From NCBI GenBank assembly GCA_051294375.1, contig CM119264.1, positions 9,050,764 to 9,114,763 on the forward strand: 64,000 nt of DNA, written 5' to 3'. The first letter of the stretch is position 1, and each line of letters opens with the position of its first letter. This DNA is from Paraspadella gotoi (taxonomy: Eukaryota; Chaetognatha). The notes under the pieces were generated by a model, which was not told the origin of the DNA, ran no database searches, and saw nothing but the letters and a program-made list of their open reading frames with translations. The position numbers were made by a program, and so were the translations under genes. Below are positions 39,184-51,225 of the stretch, one piece after another.

Positions 39184-42100
39184 ATGATTTCAAATTTTTT
39201 AGCGATTTTCGCCTTTCTCATCTTCTTAGGCAAAACCCTGGCTTTTGACACGGGTGAGACTATAGTAATTCTTAATGTTCTCAACTTTTTTACTTTGATA
39301 ACATTTTATTTGTAAAAAATTCTAAGCTAGAATAGGACAATTTAAAAAGAATTTGTGCGACATGTCATATTTAAAATACGTTATATTAATTTATTTTTAT
39401 AATGCTAGCCGAAGGACGGCATGATTATTAAAAATTACTAAAAAATTTATCCGCGTAAAAATTCATTTATAACTTATAATTTACTCCAACGTAACATTCA
39501 AAACTGCGATAATCCAATATACATATATAATACAATACATAATTAAGGTCAAATTCTTCTGCTTTCTTTCGACGGATTCGCTTTCGATTATTTCAAAAAA
39601 ACTGGAATTCGAACCTCACCAATTTTCGACGGGTATCGCGGAGAGGAGTCAAGACTTCGGGTGAGTATCACTTGGTTAGTTAGATAACGGGTAGTCAAGA
39701 GGCGAAACATTGCTCCGTTTAATAGTTTAGTGATAAAAATCGGATCTCGAAATAAAAAAAAAAACTTTGACGTATGTCTGATGATCAATTCTTTTCCATT
39801 TCCAAAAAATGAACCAGAGACTCTTCTTTTTTCTTCTTCTTCGTCAGACGGCGTCTTCCCTCCGTTCGTGACTAACACATTTCCGAGTCACTACTCGACA
39901 GTCACTGGCCTCTACGTCGAGAGTCACGGCGTCGTTGGGAATTATTTTTACGACCCGAGTCTCAACGAATCGTTCAGGTCTGAGGGAGAAGGAAATTGAT
40001 TTGATTGTCGAAATGGCTTCTTGACTGATTGGTAGTTAAAAATCGAAAAATCGTAATTCGTAAATTGGTTCACCTTTGGTAGAAAAAAAAAACAATACAT
40101 TTTGGTTTGATTTAAATATGTTCGGCGGCATCACAACTGTTTTTTAAATCAATGAATGAATGAATAAAAGAATTAATGTATGAATGATTGAATCAATTAA
40201 TCAAAAAATCAAATCAATGAAATCAATGAAATCAATCAAATCAATCAAATCAAACAAATCAATCGATCAAATCGATTTAGAGACGATTTAGTAACATTTT
40301 AATGGTTGACAACAACGAGAATGTTTTTACATGAAAACGGATGTATATGTTTCGACTAAATGTTAGACTTCGTTTGCACTGATAAAGGCTAACAATTAGT
40401 CGAAACATATCCGTTTTCATGTAAAAACATTCTCGTTGTTGTCAACCATTAAAAAGTTATTATTTTGCCTCTATTCATTTATTAAAAATTTAAATCATAG
40501 AAGTAAACTAATAATTAAAAAAGTGAAAAAAATTGGCTTTCAGCTACCGAGCTCAAGACTTTGATCCCAAGTGGTGGAACGGGGGCGAACCCATTTGGGT
40601 GACGGCGAGACGACACGGACTCAAATCCGCGACTTACTTTTGGGTCGGAAGCGAAATAGAAATCAGAGGATGGAGGCCAAATCATTACAAGGTTGTCATT
40701 GATATTGTGAGAAGATTTCATAGTAGTGATATTGTACTCAATGGTGACCTTCCTATACTAAGTTATTACAAAAAAATGGTTCGGGTCATCATTATATCAC
40801 AATTCCAAGAATAGATTTAGCTGGACTTGAGAAGAGCGTGAAATGTCGTTATGCTTGAGATTATCAATGAAAAAAAGAATTTAAAAAAATGTTTTTTCTC
40901 TTTTCTCTTTTTATTTTTCTCTTTGAGATGTACGATCCTCGAGTTCCCTTCGAGGATCGAGTCGATCAGGGGCTCAAGTGGTTGGACGAGGGTAAGTTTT
41001 AATCGCCGACGAACGGCAAGACTGGAAAAAGATCCAAGATCTTACCACACTTACCATACGCATTTTCCCTCACCAAGGAATCGATGTGGTCTGCATCTAC
41101 TTCAACGAGCCCGACTTTACAGGCCACATGTACGGTCCTGATTCCCCAGAGGTCGTCGAGGCCGTCTTTAAGATGGACAAACTTTTGGGTACGTAACACA
41201 AAACACAAAATCATTAATAAATAATTAATTTTTTTAAACGATCTGATTATATTAGATTTAAACTATCATTCATTTTACATTAATAAAGTAAATAAATCTT
41301 AATGGAGTTGTCGATCACTCTACCTCCCACTCAGGACGCATCCTGGACGGATTAGAGGCCAAGGGTCTCGATTCAAGTGTGAATCTCCTGTTGACGAGCG
41401 ACCACGGAATGGTTGATATTTGGCCCAATCAGACAATCTCTTTGCGCGACTACATCGACATGAGGTGACTGGGTGTGACCTTTTTCTAATATTGGTTTAA
41501 CATCTATCTTGGCTGTCTGGTTGATTGATTTGTTAAGAACATTTTATTATTTATAGTCTATGCAATAAAAATTGATTTCAGAATGTTCCACTCTACGTGA
41601 CAGATGATCCTTCACTCTTTTCTATTTTTAGCCAAATCCGCGTGTCTTTTGGGGTCCGACGACGATGATTCTTTCACTTCGGCCAGAAGACACGCTGAAG
41701 GTGTTCCAACAGCCTCAAGACGGCGCAACCCCCGGATGAAGGTCTTCATGAAGAACGATATTCCCGAGAGATGGCGTTATAGGACAACGAAGATCATGGA
41801 CATTTCGCCGTTGCCGAACGAAAGTTGGTTCGTTCTTATCCATTGTTTAGATGTGAAGCTCGAAATGTTCAATGTTCGAAATAGTCCATAGTGAGGAAAT
41901 ATTCGAGTCATATCTTTGACTATTACTTATAAACTTGTATCTTTTCTTTCTTTTCGTTGTGTATGTGAGATTTGGTTACAAAGTACAGGGCAGAATCAAG
42001 ACCGAAAACAGTCCAAATAATTAATGAAAAAACCGTTGTTTAATGCAAATAAATTCTCTGCTACTTTGTAACCAAAATACTTCATACAACTAAAAATGAC

Positions 42101-42547
42101 ATTGTATTCCGGACAGGTAATCGTTGACGAAGACAAGGTTTCCCGACAGACAAAGACTCAGGGCCGACCAAGAAAGGAACTTCACGGCTACGATAATGCC
42201 CTTTCCTCCATTGAGGGCCCCCCCCATTTTTTTCGCCAAAGGTTCGCGTTGGTAATTGCATGCTCATTTTCAAGGTACGTGTCAGGACTGGCACCATTTC
42301 ATTCTATTCAGGTCCGGGCATCGCTTCAGGCAAAGTCGTCCCGAGCTTCGACAGTGTTAACTACTACAGCCTAATGTGTCGTCTGCTGGGGATTCCCGCT
42401 GCCCCCAACAACGGCACGGTGGAGGTGGTTCGGAACATCCTCAAAGACGATTCGTCGGCGGGGTCGTCTGCGAATGGGAAGTCTCTGTCGGCGGTGATTC
42501 TCACCTGCGTTGGTCTTTTGTTCTTATTGTTGAATCAATTTTTTTAG
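39184..42547 (+). CDS. ENPP family ectonucleotide pyrophosphatase/phosphodiesterase, best copy
   Basis: Ten exons: 39184-39253, 39548-39660, 39848-39977, 40544-40691, 40928-40991, 41078-41188, 41335-41464, 41632-41827, 42117-42241, 42312-42547, about 441 codons, the usual size for the ENPP4-7 group. Exon 1 is a signal peptide ([16 protein letters not shown]). Then come [12 protein letters not shown] (first metal Asp), [14 protein letters not shown] with the nucleophile Thr, [23 protein letters not shown] and TSDHGM (metal ligands), IPERW and [12 protein letters not shown]. The last exon has [20 protein letters not shown] and a hydrophobic tail ending at NQFF, which suggests a GPI signal. ENPPs are zinc ectoenzymes that hydrolyse nucleotide or phospholipid phosphodiesters outside the cell; the substrate cannot be told. 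Exons 2, 8 and 9 need one or two single-base corrections supported by the other copies. Two donors read GTTCG instead of the usual GTRAG. Confidence 0.85.
40280..40472. repeat. foldback MITE-like element in ENPP intron 3, best copy
   Basis: About 190 bp with terminal inverted repeats of roughly 75 bases. The left arm holds AATGGTTGACAACAACGAGA, ATGTTTTTACATGAAAACGG and ATATGTTTCGACTAA; the right arm is the reverse complement. The loop carries GCACTGATAAAGGCTAACAA followed by TTAGTCGAAACATAT, a CTGATRA...GAAAC arrangement. No coding capacity. Confidence 0.85.
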
Positions 42548-42679
42548 TGTTACTTATCGCCATTAATTTTTTTGAAAGAAAAACTTATCTTGACTTTTAT
42601 CAGATACTTTAATTTATTCAATTTGAAGCTTTAGTCGTTATTGATCCTTGTTTAGTTAATGTAGGAGACGATTTCGTTT

Positions 42680-42720
42680 AACATATATATATAATATATA
42701 TATATATTATATATAATTAC
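42680..42720. repeat. (TA)n microsatellite
   Basis: A short TA tract downstream of the ENPP stop. In the duplicate (48960-49105) it is several times longer and irregular. Confidence 0.9.
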
Positions 42721-42726
42721 ATATTT

Positions 42727-42812
42727 GGGAGCTCAAATGATTCGAACAGAGACGACGAATACAACACCGAAGACGACGACGAAGTTTTTGTACTTTTTGT
42801 CCCGTAGTGGTC
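42727..42812 (+). CDS. possible orphan exon between ENPP and the multidomain gene
   Basis: One frame reads NDSNRDDEYNTEDDDEVFVL and then FVPVVVQ up to a donor that in the second copy (49190-49217) is a clean GTCCAG|GTAAGA. The aspartate-rich part is encoded by GAC GAC GAC triplets and may be repeat-derived. It could be a 5' exon of the downstream gene or an alternative 3' exon of ENPP. The acceptor side is unclear. Confidence 0.25.
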
Positions 42813-42984
42813 AGTAAGAATGACCGTTTGTAACCAAACAGAGACCTTGTTAGGACTGACCTTTTTCAGCCAATGTAAATACGTATTTTTTGTTGTTGTT
42901 ATTATATTATTTTTGAAATATCAAAATTAGAGTAAACTGCCAAGAAAATTTGAGTAGGCGGAAGATAAATTATAAGTAGGTATA

Positions 42985-43200
42985 TTAAAATTTTAAGAAT
43001 TTTCGCCACTTAATATTGTCACGAATTTTTGTCACGTTTTGCTACGTTTGTGTCACCAAGAATAAACATTTGGACCGTTTTGGAAGCTCGCGTTCAACTT
43101 TCTTTAAATATTCAGTCGGCGAGACTCTTGTCAAATACACCAACTCATACTCATCGAACGCCCTGGACCGCAGGCGTGTCGAATAAATTCTCTTCTGTAA
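42985..43200 (-). repeat. dispersed repeat family C, inverted copy
   Basis: The reverse complement matches 15395-15620 over about 200 bases (see that entry). It lies between 340 and 560 bases upstream of the multidomain gene start, so it may overlap the promoter region. Confidence 0.7.
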
Positions 43201-43543
43201 AGAGCTAAATTATTTACAGGACAGGACAGGTTCGAGATATTTTCCTCTCTTAAAAGTATGAAACTGACTTTTCTTAGAAACGAAAAAGACCAAACGACAT
43301 TCATGGACTTAACTGGTCTAACGGGAATTCATGGTCTACGAGGTTATACTGCCTTACAATGATTTGACGGATTTATCGATTTATAATTTAGGCCGCACGC
43401 CATTCCATGTCAGTCGTCTTTAGGATTTTCCTGAGCCGAAGTTACTTCCAGATTTTAATTAAAAACATCACCAAACAGTATTTTGAATTTGAGAGTAGTG
43501 TACAAGATTATACTAGATTAATTTTTTTAAAAACCGAGAGAAT

Positions 43544-44717
43544 ATGTGGGGAAATTTCGCAGCGATCGTTATTCTGATCCAAAAGTTCGGATTTGCCACA
43601 GGCCAAGGAGCGGGTAAGTTTTCTCAGTCCTTTTTAAAGTATGAGAAAAAAAAATTTATAAGGACATAACGTGGTTTAAAAAAAAAAAGAAACAGTAAAA
43701 TTCGGACTTTTTTGAGTCCATAGGTCAGTGTCATAGTGACAGATAAGGCGACGTATTTACGATTTAATAATTATAATAACACTCTTTTCCAGAACAAACC
43801 TAAAATACTTACCATAACCATTACTTTTTTAGCAACTAGGTAGTCATAAAAATGTATAATTATTATTTTTAGACAATTTAAATGCGTTTTTTAATGACCC
43901 GATAACCGTAAATCATGCGAGGGATAAAAGCAAAACAGTCTTTTTAAAAAAATATTGTTTAAAAAAAATATTTCTGTCCAGTCCACTTTTTGGTCCGTCC
44001 CGATTTCAAGGGCAAGAATTTTCTCTACTTCGTCCTTTGTGATCGCCAAGCAAGCTTGACAGTTTTCTCCGAGTCGGTGGCCGAAGTCTTTATTAATTAC
44101 ATCCCTCTCTACTCTGCGTCCTCATCAAGTGAAAGTTATACGGTCGCGGTAAGGCTCTGTTTGTTTTGATTTATATGTTTACATAACCTTAGTGTGACCG
44201 CGTGTGTAATATTTACTTCTTTATATAATTTGTATTTACATTAATTTAATTCATCTGTTCTAGGAGGGCGCCAGCGTCGCCGTCTCCGTCGCGCCCGACG
44301 CCGCCTGCGACACCAGCAGGGAACAAAGCCTCCTCATCCAGGCGCACTCTGGCGTCGAATTTAGCGTCGTCGTCGACATAACCGACGTCGGCAGCGGCGG
44401 AAATAGGTTAGAGCACGTTTATCGGAGATCAACGCGTAATTTCTTCTATTATTATTATTAGTATTATTAATCTTGGCAGAATACGGTAAATGTTTTTGTA
44501 ACGTTTGAAACGTATTGTAAGGCGTCGCTTCAACTTAATTCCCTCCGACGTCTTCGCTCGCACCTTCACTATGGTCGCGCCCCCTGGAGGTGACGAGGGG
44601 TGGCGCCGCTTCATCGTCAACACCCCTTCCGGCGCGAGGGCGAATACGTATCGGGAGAAGAGTGGAGGGGGTTACGAGAAAACCGACGGGTCGGAGGGTG
44701 AGTTTGGAAAGTGTGTG

Positions 44718-44789
<72 letters not shown>

Positions 44790-45083
44790 TTCTAAGAAAA
44801 AAAGGGCGATAACAGTAACTTTTGACGAGCTCTCCTCCCATTCTTCGATCTACTCTGCCTCTCCCTGCAGTATTCCCCGACGGCGTCGTCACCTTTCCTT
44901 CCTCCTACGCAATTCTCGCTTCTCAAGTCGGCGAACTTCCGGTTCTGTCCGACGACAGATGGCACCGGCGACATTTGGTGGAGATGGCGTGGCGACGTCA
45001 ACCGGAAGTCGCGTCGATCGAGTTGTTCGTCGTCTGCGCAGGCGCAGTGAAGTGCGATATTCAGTCTTGAGGTCAGTCAGTGT

Positions 45084-45125
<42 letters not shown>

Positions 45126-45841
45126 TTCTAAGAAATTGACGACAATTATTCGTCTCGGGTCATCAATCCAGAGATGCCCCCCACCCCCGCTTTTTTATGC
45201 GCACCAAACTGCGATGGGGAACATCGTGGACGAACACGGATTACGATTTACATTTCCCTTTGATTATCATCATATCAAATACTTTCTCCAGGTCATCGGA
45301 TCATCCACACATCAACAAGACTGTGGACTCCGACTCAATCTTGATCCAAAAGCCGCCGTCTGTTTCGTCGTCGTCGTCGCCTGTTCCATCGACTTGGTAC
45401 GAGGCCGACTGCTCACGACCTTGCCGGATCTTTTTTCGTCCCGGCGCCGGAGAGAAGTGGACTCCGGTTCAGCCGACGCCGAGTTTTGCCGACGAATACG
45501 CGTCGACTTTGACGCCGGTCGATCGTTACGTCGTTTCTGTCGTCGTTAGGAAAGATTACAAGGTGCACTACATTGCATTAGACAGCATTATAACTGTGCA
45601 CGTTATTCTTAAAATTTAAAAGATATTCAGCTATTAGGGATATTGCCTTGTTATATTTTTAAATTAATTTATGCCCACAGGAAGGAATTTTTCTGAACGG
45701 TATCTACTTAAATGGCAGTTGGACCGAGACTGGGATCGAGAATTACGTGAACCTGAAACAAGTTCTGCCTAAAAGTGAGATTTTGCATATAAAATGTATC
45801 CCACTTTGCATATTTGCAAGTTTATTTGGTTATATATTACT

Positions 45842-45938
<97 letters not shown>

Positions 45939-46590
45939 CGGCCATTTTTCGGCTTCAACACGCCTTCACCCGTGGGTGTCTTAGGCGTCAACATCTTCCG
46001 TGTTTCCGGCTGCGTTGAAGGAGCGACGGAAGGGGCTGACGTCGACTGCAGCGCCGCCGTTGTCGTTTCTCAGACGAACGCCGGGGGACGCTTGCCCGAA
46101 TTTCGGGAAGGGTGTCTAGAAGGAGAAAATTTTGTCACCGGTAGGAAAGAAGTGATGATGACAAATTTTCGCTAGTGGTGTTAGTAAAAATTAAGTTGAA
46201 TTCATTAGTTAGTATCGAAAAGAAAAATATGAATATCTATCTTTTATTGATAATTTATTTGAAAATAGTGTGTAAATATTATCCTGTATCCTTTTGTGAT
46301 AATCCTTTCGTTTGTTGTTTGAAATAGATTAAAGGAAAACGAAATTTTTTCGCGCTTTAACAACATTTATTTTTTATGTAATGGACAAGTTTCGACTCTA
46401 GTTTTCAAGTCTTCATCAGCATTGAAAAAGATACTTTCCTGTATCCTTTATCTTGTATTCGAGTAATAAGTACAATTTCAAACGCTTAATCAGATTCCGG
46501 CGCCACAATTCTCGGCGATGGCGTCGACAACGACTGCGACGGCGCCATCGACGAACGCGTCGTGGCTTCGGTCGCCTTCTCGGACGAAAG
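43544..46590 (+). CDS. multidomain secreted protein, 5' half (IgGFc-binding-like region plus DNDCDG motif)
   Basis: Exons: 43544-43613, 43982-44148, 44264-44406, 44522-44697, 44871-about 45071, 45292-45562, 45681-45774, about 45950-46140, and 46494-about 46590. Exon 1 is a signal peptide (MWGNFAAIVILIQKFGFATG). The next exons form a beta-rich region (FKGKNFLYFVLCDRQASLTV, EFSVVVDITDV, FNLIPSDVFARTFTMVAPP, VVTFPSSYAILAS, EGIFLNGIYLNGSW) resembling the N-terminal domain of IgGFc-binding proteins. Exon 9 has GDGVDNDCDGAIDE, the acidic calcium-loop motif that commonly follows this domain in invertebrates. Exons 5 and 6 have competing frames and probably contain base errors. At about 46590 the gene is cut: the sequence changes into the middle of an ENPP intron. 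Its true continuation is 53045 onward. The domain name rests on pattern, not a search. Confidence 0.6.
44720..44786. repeat. (GA)n in intron 4, with fixed 3' flank
   Basis: The GA tract starts a few bases inside the intron donor and is followed by GTTTCTTCTAAGAAA, the same flank that follows the GA tract in the next intron (45091-45135). Confidence 0.95.
45091..45135. repeat. (GA)n in intron 5, with the same 3' flank
   Basis: A GA run followed by GTTTCTTCTAAGAAA, as in intron 4. TTTCTT and AAGAAA in the flank can pair. Shared flanks suggest both tracts came from one mobile or copied unit. Confidence 0.9.
45847..45937. repeat. (CT)n acting as polypyrimidine tract of intron 7
   Basis: About 45 CT units just before the exon beginning near 45950; no clean AG follows in this copy, while the noisy second copy has TTTCTTCCTCAG at the equivalent place. 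Confidence 0.9.
46389..46419 (-). other. hammerhead-like core motif
   Basis: On the minus strand CTGATGA, a possible short stem (GACT...AGTC) and GAAAC follow each other within 31 bases, the order of the hammerhead ribozyme core. One extra A precedes the stem, and no convincing stems I and III or cleavage triplet were found around it. A noisy second version lies at about 52874-52906. A repeat-family signature without ribozyme activity is equally possible. Confidence 0.3.
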
Positions 46591-46599
46591 AGAGAGATC

Positions 46600-48830
46600 A
46601 AACAACGGAAGTTTTTACATGAAACGATGTATATGTTCGACTAAAATGTAGACTTCGTTTGCACTGATAAAGGTAACAATTAAGTCGAAACATATCCGGT
46701 TTCAATGTAAAACATTCTCGTTGTTCGTCAACCATTAAAAAGTTATATTTTGCCTCTATTTCATTTATAAATTTAAATCATAGAAGTAAAACTAATAATT
46801 AAAAAAGTGAAAAAATTGGCTTTACGCTACCGAGCTCAAGACTTTGATCCCCAGTGGTGGAACGGGGGCGAACATTTGGTGACGGCGAGACGACACGGAC
46901 TCAAATCGACTTCTTTTGTCGGAAGCGAATAGAAATCAGAGGAGGAGGCAATCATTACAAAGGTTGTCATTGATATTGTGAGAAGATTTCATAGTAGTGA
47001 TAATTGTACTCATTGACCTTCCTACTACTAAGTGTAGTTACAAAAAAATGGTTCGGTCATCATTATTATCAGCAATCCAAGAATAGATTTAGCTGGACTT
47101 GAGAAGAGCGTGAAATGTTCGTTATGGTTGAGATTATAATGAAAAAAGGAATTTAAAAAAATGTTTTTTCCTCTTTCCTCTTTTAATTTTTCTCTTTTTA
47201 GATGTACGATCCTCGAGTTCCTTCGAGGATCGAAGTCGATCAGGGGCTCAAGTGGTTGGACGAGGTACAGTTTTATCGCCGACGAACGGCAAGACTGGAA
47301 AAAGATCAAGATCTACCAACTTACCAATAACCCATTTCCCTCAGCCAAGGAATCGGATGTGGTTGATCTCTCAACGAGCCGATTTCCAGGCCACATGTAC
47401 GGTCCTGATTCCCCAGAGGTCGTCGAGGCGTCTTTAAGATGGCAACTTTGGGTACGTAAACAAAACACCAAAATCATTAATAAATAATTAATTTTTTTAA
47501 AACGATTCTATTATATTAGATTAAACTTTCATTCATTTTACATTAAATAAAGTAAATAAATTTAATGGAGTTGTCGATCAAACTCTACCTCCCACTCAGG
47601 ACGCATCCTGGACGGATTAGGAGGCCAAGGGTCTCGATCAGTGTGAACTCCTGTTGACGAGCGACCACGGAATGGTTGATTATCTTGGGCCCAATCAGCA
47701 CAATCTCTTGCGCGACTTACCATCGACACGAGGTGACTGGGTGTGACCTTTTTCTAATATTGTTTTAACGATCTATCATTTCGGGCTGTTCCTGGTTGAT
47801 TGATTTGTTAAGCAACATTTTTTATTATTTTATTAGTCTATGCAATAAAAATTGAATTTCAGACAATGTTCACTCTACGTCGACGATGATCCTTCAACTC
47901 TTTTCTATTTTTAAGCAAATCCGCGTGTCTTTGGGGTCCGACGACGATGAATTCTTTTCACTTCGGCCAGAAGACACGCTGAAGGTGTTACAAACAGCTC
48001 AAAGACGGCGCAACCCCCGGATGGAAGGTCCTTCGCCCTGAAGACGATTAATTCCCGAGAGATGGCGTTATAGGACAACGAAGGATCATGACATTCTCGC
48101 CGTTGCCGACGAAAGTTGGTTCGTTCTTATCCATGTTTGTTGAGTGTCAATTGTTCGAAATAGTCCATAGTGAGGAAATATTCGAGTCATACTCTTTGAC
48201 TATTACTTATAAAACTTGTATCTTTTCTTTCTTTTCGTTGTGTATGTGAGATTTGGTTTACAGAAAGTACAGGGCAGAATCAAGACACGAAAACAGTCCA
48301 AATAATTAATGAAAAACTCGTTGTTTATGCAATAAATTTCTGCTACTCTGTTGTAACCAAATACTTCAACCAACTAAAAATGACATTGTATTCGCGGACA
48401 GGTACATCTTGACGAAGACCAAGGTTTCCCGACAGACAAAGACTCAGGGCCGACCAAGAAAGGAACTCACGGCTCGATAATGCCCTTCCTCCATGAGGGC
48501 CATTTTCTTCGCCAAAAGGTTCGCGTTGGTAATTGCAATGCTCATTTTAAGGTACGTGTCAGGAACTGGCAACATTTCATCATCTACTTCAGGTCGGGCA
48601 TCGCTTCAGGCAAAGTTCTCCGAGCTTCGACCAGTGTAACTACTACAGCTAACTGTGGTCGTCTGCTGGGGATTCCCGCTGCCCCAACACGGCACGTGGA
48701 GTGGTTCGGAACATCCTCAAAGACGATTCGTCGGCGGGTCGCTGCGATGGGAAGTCTCTGTCGCGGTGATTCTCACCTGCGTGTGGCTCTTTTGTTCTTA
48801 TTGTTGAATCATGTTTTTTAGTGTTACTTA
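46600..48830 (+). pseudogene. ENPP copy 3, 3' half only, frame-broken
   Basis: Begins inside the foldback element of ENPP intron 3 and runs to the ENPP stop (TAG at 48819-48821). Exons equivalent to [33 protein letters not shown] and the C-terminal hydrophobic tail are visible, but almost every exon has missing or extra bases. It lacks the signal peptide, the first metal site and the catalytic Thr exons. It is the left part of a 6.4 kb noisy duplicate of 40330-46590. Confidence 0.75.
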
Positions 48831-49975
48831 TCGCCATTAATTTTGTTTGAAAGAAAAACTTATCTTGGACTTTTAATCAGATCTTTAATTTAATTCCATT
48901 TGAAGAATTTAGTCGTTATTGATCCTTGTTTTTGTTAATGTAGGAGACGATTTCGTTTAACCATACTTATATAATAAATATATATAATATATAATATATA
49001 TATAATATATATAATATAATTAATATATATATATTATATTATATATATATATGCAAATTGGTACAATATAATATAATATAATATATAATATATATAATAT
49101 ATATACAGTATATTAAATATATGTACATATTCTGGGAGTCAAATGATTCGAACAGAGACGACGAATACAACACCGAAGACGAACGACGAAGTTTTTTGTA
49201 CTTTTGTCCCGGTAGTGGTCCAGGTAAGAATGACCGTTTTAACCACAACAGAGACCTGTTAGGACTGACCTTTTTCAGCCACATGTATACGTATTTTTTG
49301 TTGTCTGTTATTATATTATTTTGAAATATCAAAATTTAGAGTAAACTGCCAAGAAAATTTTGAGTAGGCGAAGATAAATTAGTAAGTAAGTATATATTAA
49401 AATTTTTAAAGATTTTCGCAACTTAATATTGTCACGAATTTTTGTCACGTTTTTGCTACATTTGTGTCACCAAGAAATAAACATTTTGGACGTTTTGGGA
49501 AGCTCGCGCTTCAACTTTCTTTAAATATTTCAATCGGCGAGAACTCTTGTCAAATACACACTCATACTCATCGAACCCTGGACGCAGGCTGTCGAATAAA
49601 TTCTCTTCTGTAAAGAGCTAAATTATTTACAGGACAGGACAGGTTCGAGATATTTTTCTCTGGCTTAAAAGGTCTATGATAACTGACTTTTCTTAGAACG
49701 AAAAAGACCAACCGACATTCATGGACCTTAACACTGGTCTAATCGAATTCATGGTCTAGCGAGGTTATACTTGCCTTACAATGATTTGACGGATTTATCG
49801 ATTTGATAATTTAGGGCCGCACGCCATTCCATGTCAGTAGTCTTTAGGATTTTCTGACGCCGAAGTTACTTCCAGATTTTAAATTAAAGAACATCACCAA
49901 AAACAGTATTTGAATTTGAGAGTAGTGTAATACAAGATTATACTAGATTAATTTTTTTAAAAACCGAGAGAATTA

Positions 49976-51137
49976 TGTGGGGAAGATTTCGCAGGGATCG
50001 TTATTCTGATCCAAAGTTTCGGATTTGCCACAGGCCAAGGAGCGGGTAAGTTTAATCAGTCCTATTTTAGAAGTATGAGAAGAAGAATAAAATTTATAAG
50101 GACATAAACGTGGTTTAAAAAAAAAAAAAGAAACAGTTAAAATTCGGCTTTTTTGAGTCATAGGTAGTGTCTAGTGACAGAGTAAGGCGAACGTATTTAC
50201 GATTTAATAATTATAATAACACTCTTTTTCAGAACAAACCTAAATCTTACCATACCATTACTTTTTTAGCAACTATGTATCATAAAAATGTATAATTATT
50301 ATTTTTGACAATTTAAATGCGTTTTTTAATGACCCGATAACCGTAAATCATGGCGAGGATAAACAAAACAGTCTTTTTAAAAAAATATTGTTTAAAACAA
50401 TATTCTGTCCAGTCCACTTTTGTGGTCCGCCGATTTCAAGGCAGAAGTATTTCTCCTACTTCGTCTTTGTGATCGCAGCAGCTTGACAGTTTCTCCGAGT
50501 CGGTGCCGAAGTCCTTTTATTATTACATCCCTCTCTACTGCTGCGTCTCATCAAGTGAAGTTATACGTCGCGGTAAGGCTCTGTTTTGCTTTTGATTTAT
50601 ATTTTACATAACTTAGGTGACCAGCGTGTTAATATTACTTCTTATATAATTTGTATTTACACTTAATTTAATCTCATCTTTCTATGGAGGGCGCCCAGCG
50701 TCGCCGTCTCCGTCGCCTCGACGCGCCTGCGACCCACGCAGCGGAACAAAGCCTCCTCATCCGGCGCACTCTGGGCGTCGAATTTAGGCGTCGTCGTCGA
50801 CATAACCGACGTCGCAGCGGCGGCAAATAGCGTTAGAGCACGTTTCATTCGGAGATCAACGCGTAATTCTCTATTTATTAATTTTAGTATTATTAATCTT
50901 GGCAGAATACGGTAAATGTTTTTTGTAACGTTGAACGTATTGTAGGCGTCGCTTCAACTTAATTCGCTCCGACGTCTTCGCTCGCAACCTTCAACTATGC
51001 CGCGCCCTCTGGAGGTGACGAGGGTGGGCCGCTTCATGTCAACACCCTTCCGGGCGAGCGGCGAATACGTATCGGGAGAAAGAGTGGGGGGGGTTACGAT
51101 GAAAACCGACGGGTCGGAGGTGAGTTTGGAAAGCTGA

Positions 51138-51225
<88 letters not shown>

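Noticed and set aside
44429-44623. Minus-strand ORFs overlapping the multidomain gene exons
   Set aside because: They are antisense shadows of exons whose plus-strand translation carries consistent domain motifs.
44590-45549. A 319-codon open frame
   Set aside because: It runs through exons, introns and two GA microsatellites of the multidomain gene in a different frame; it is rich in Arg, Glu and Ser and is a shadow.
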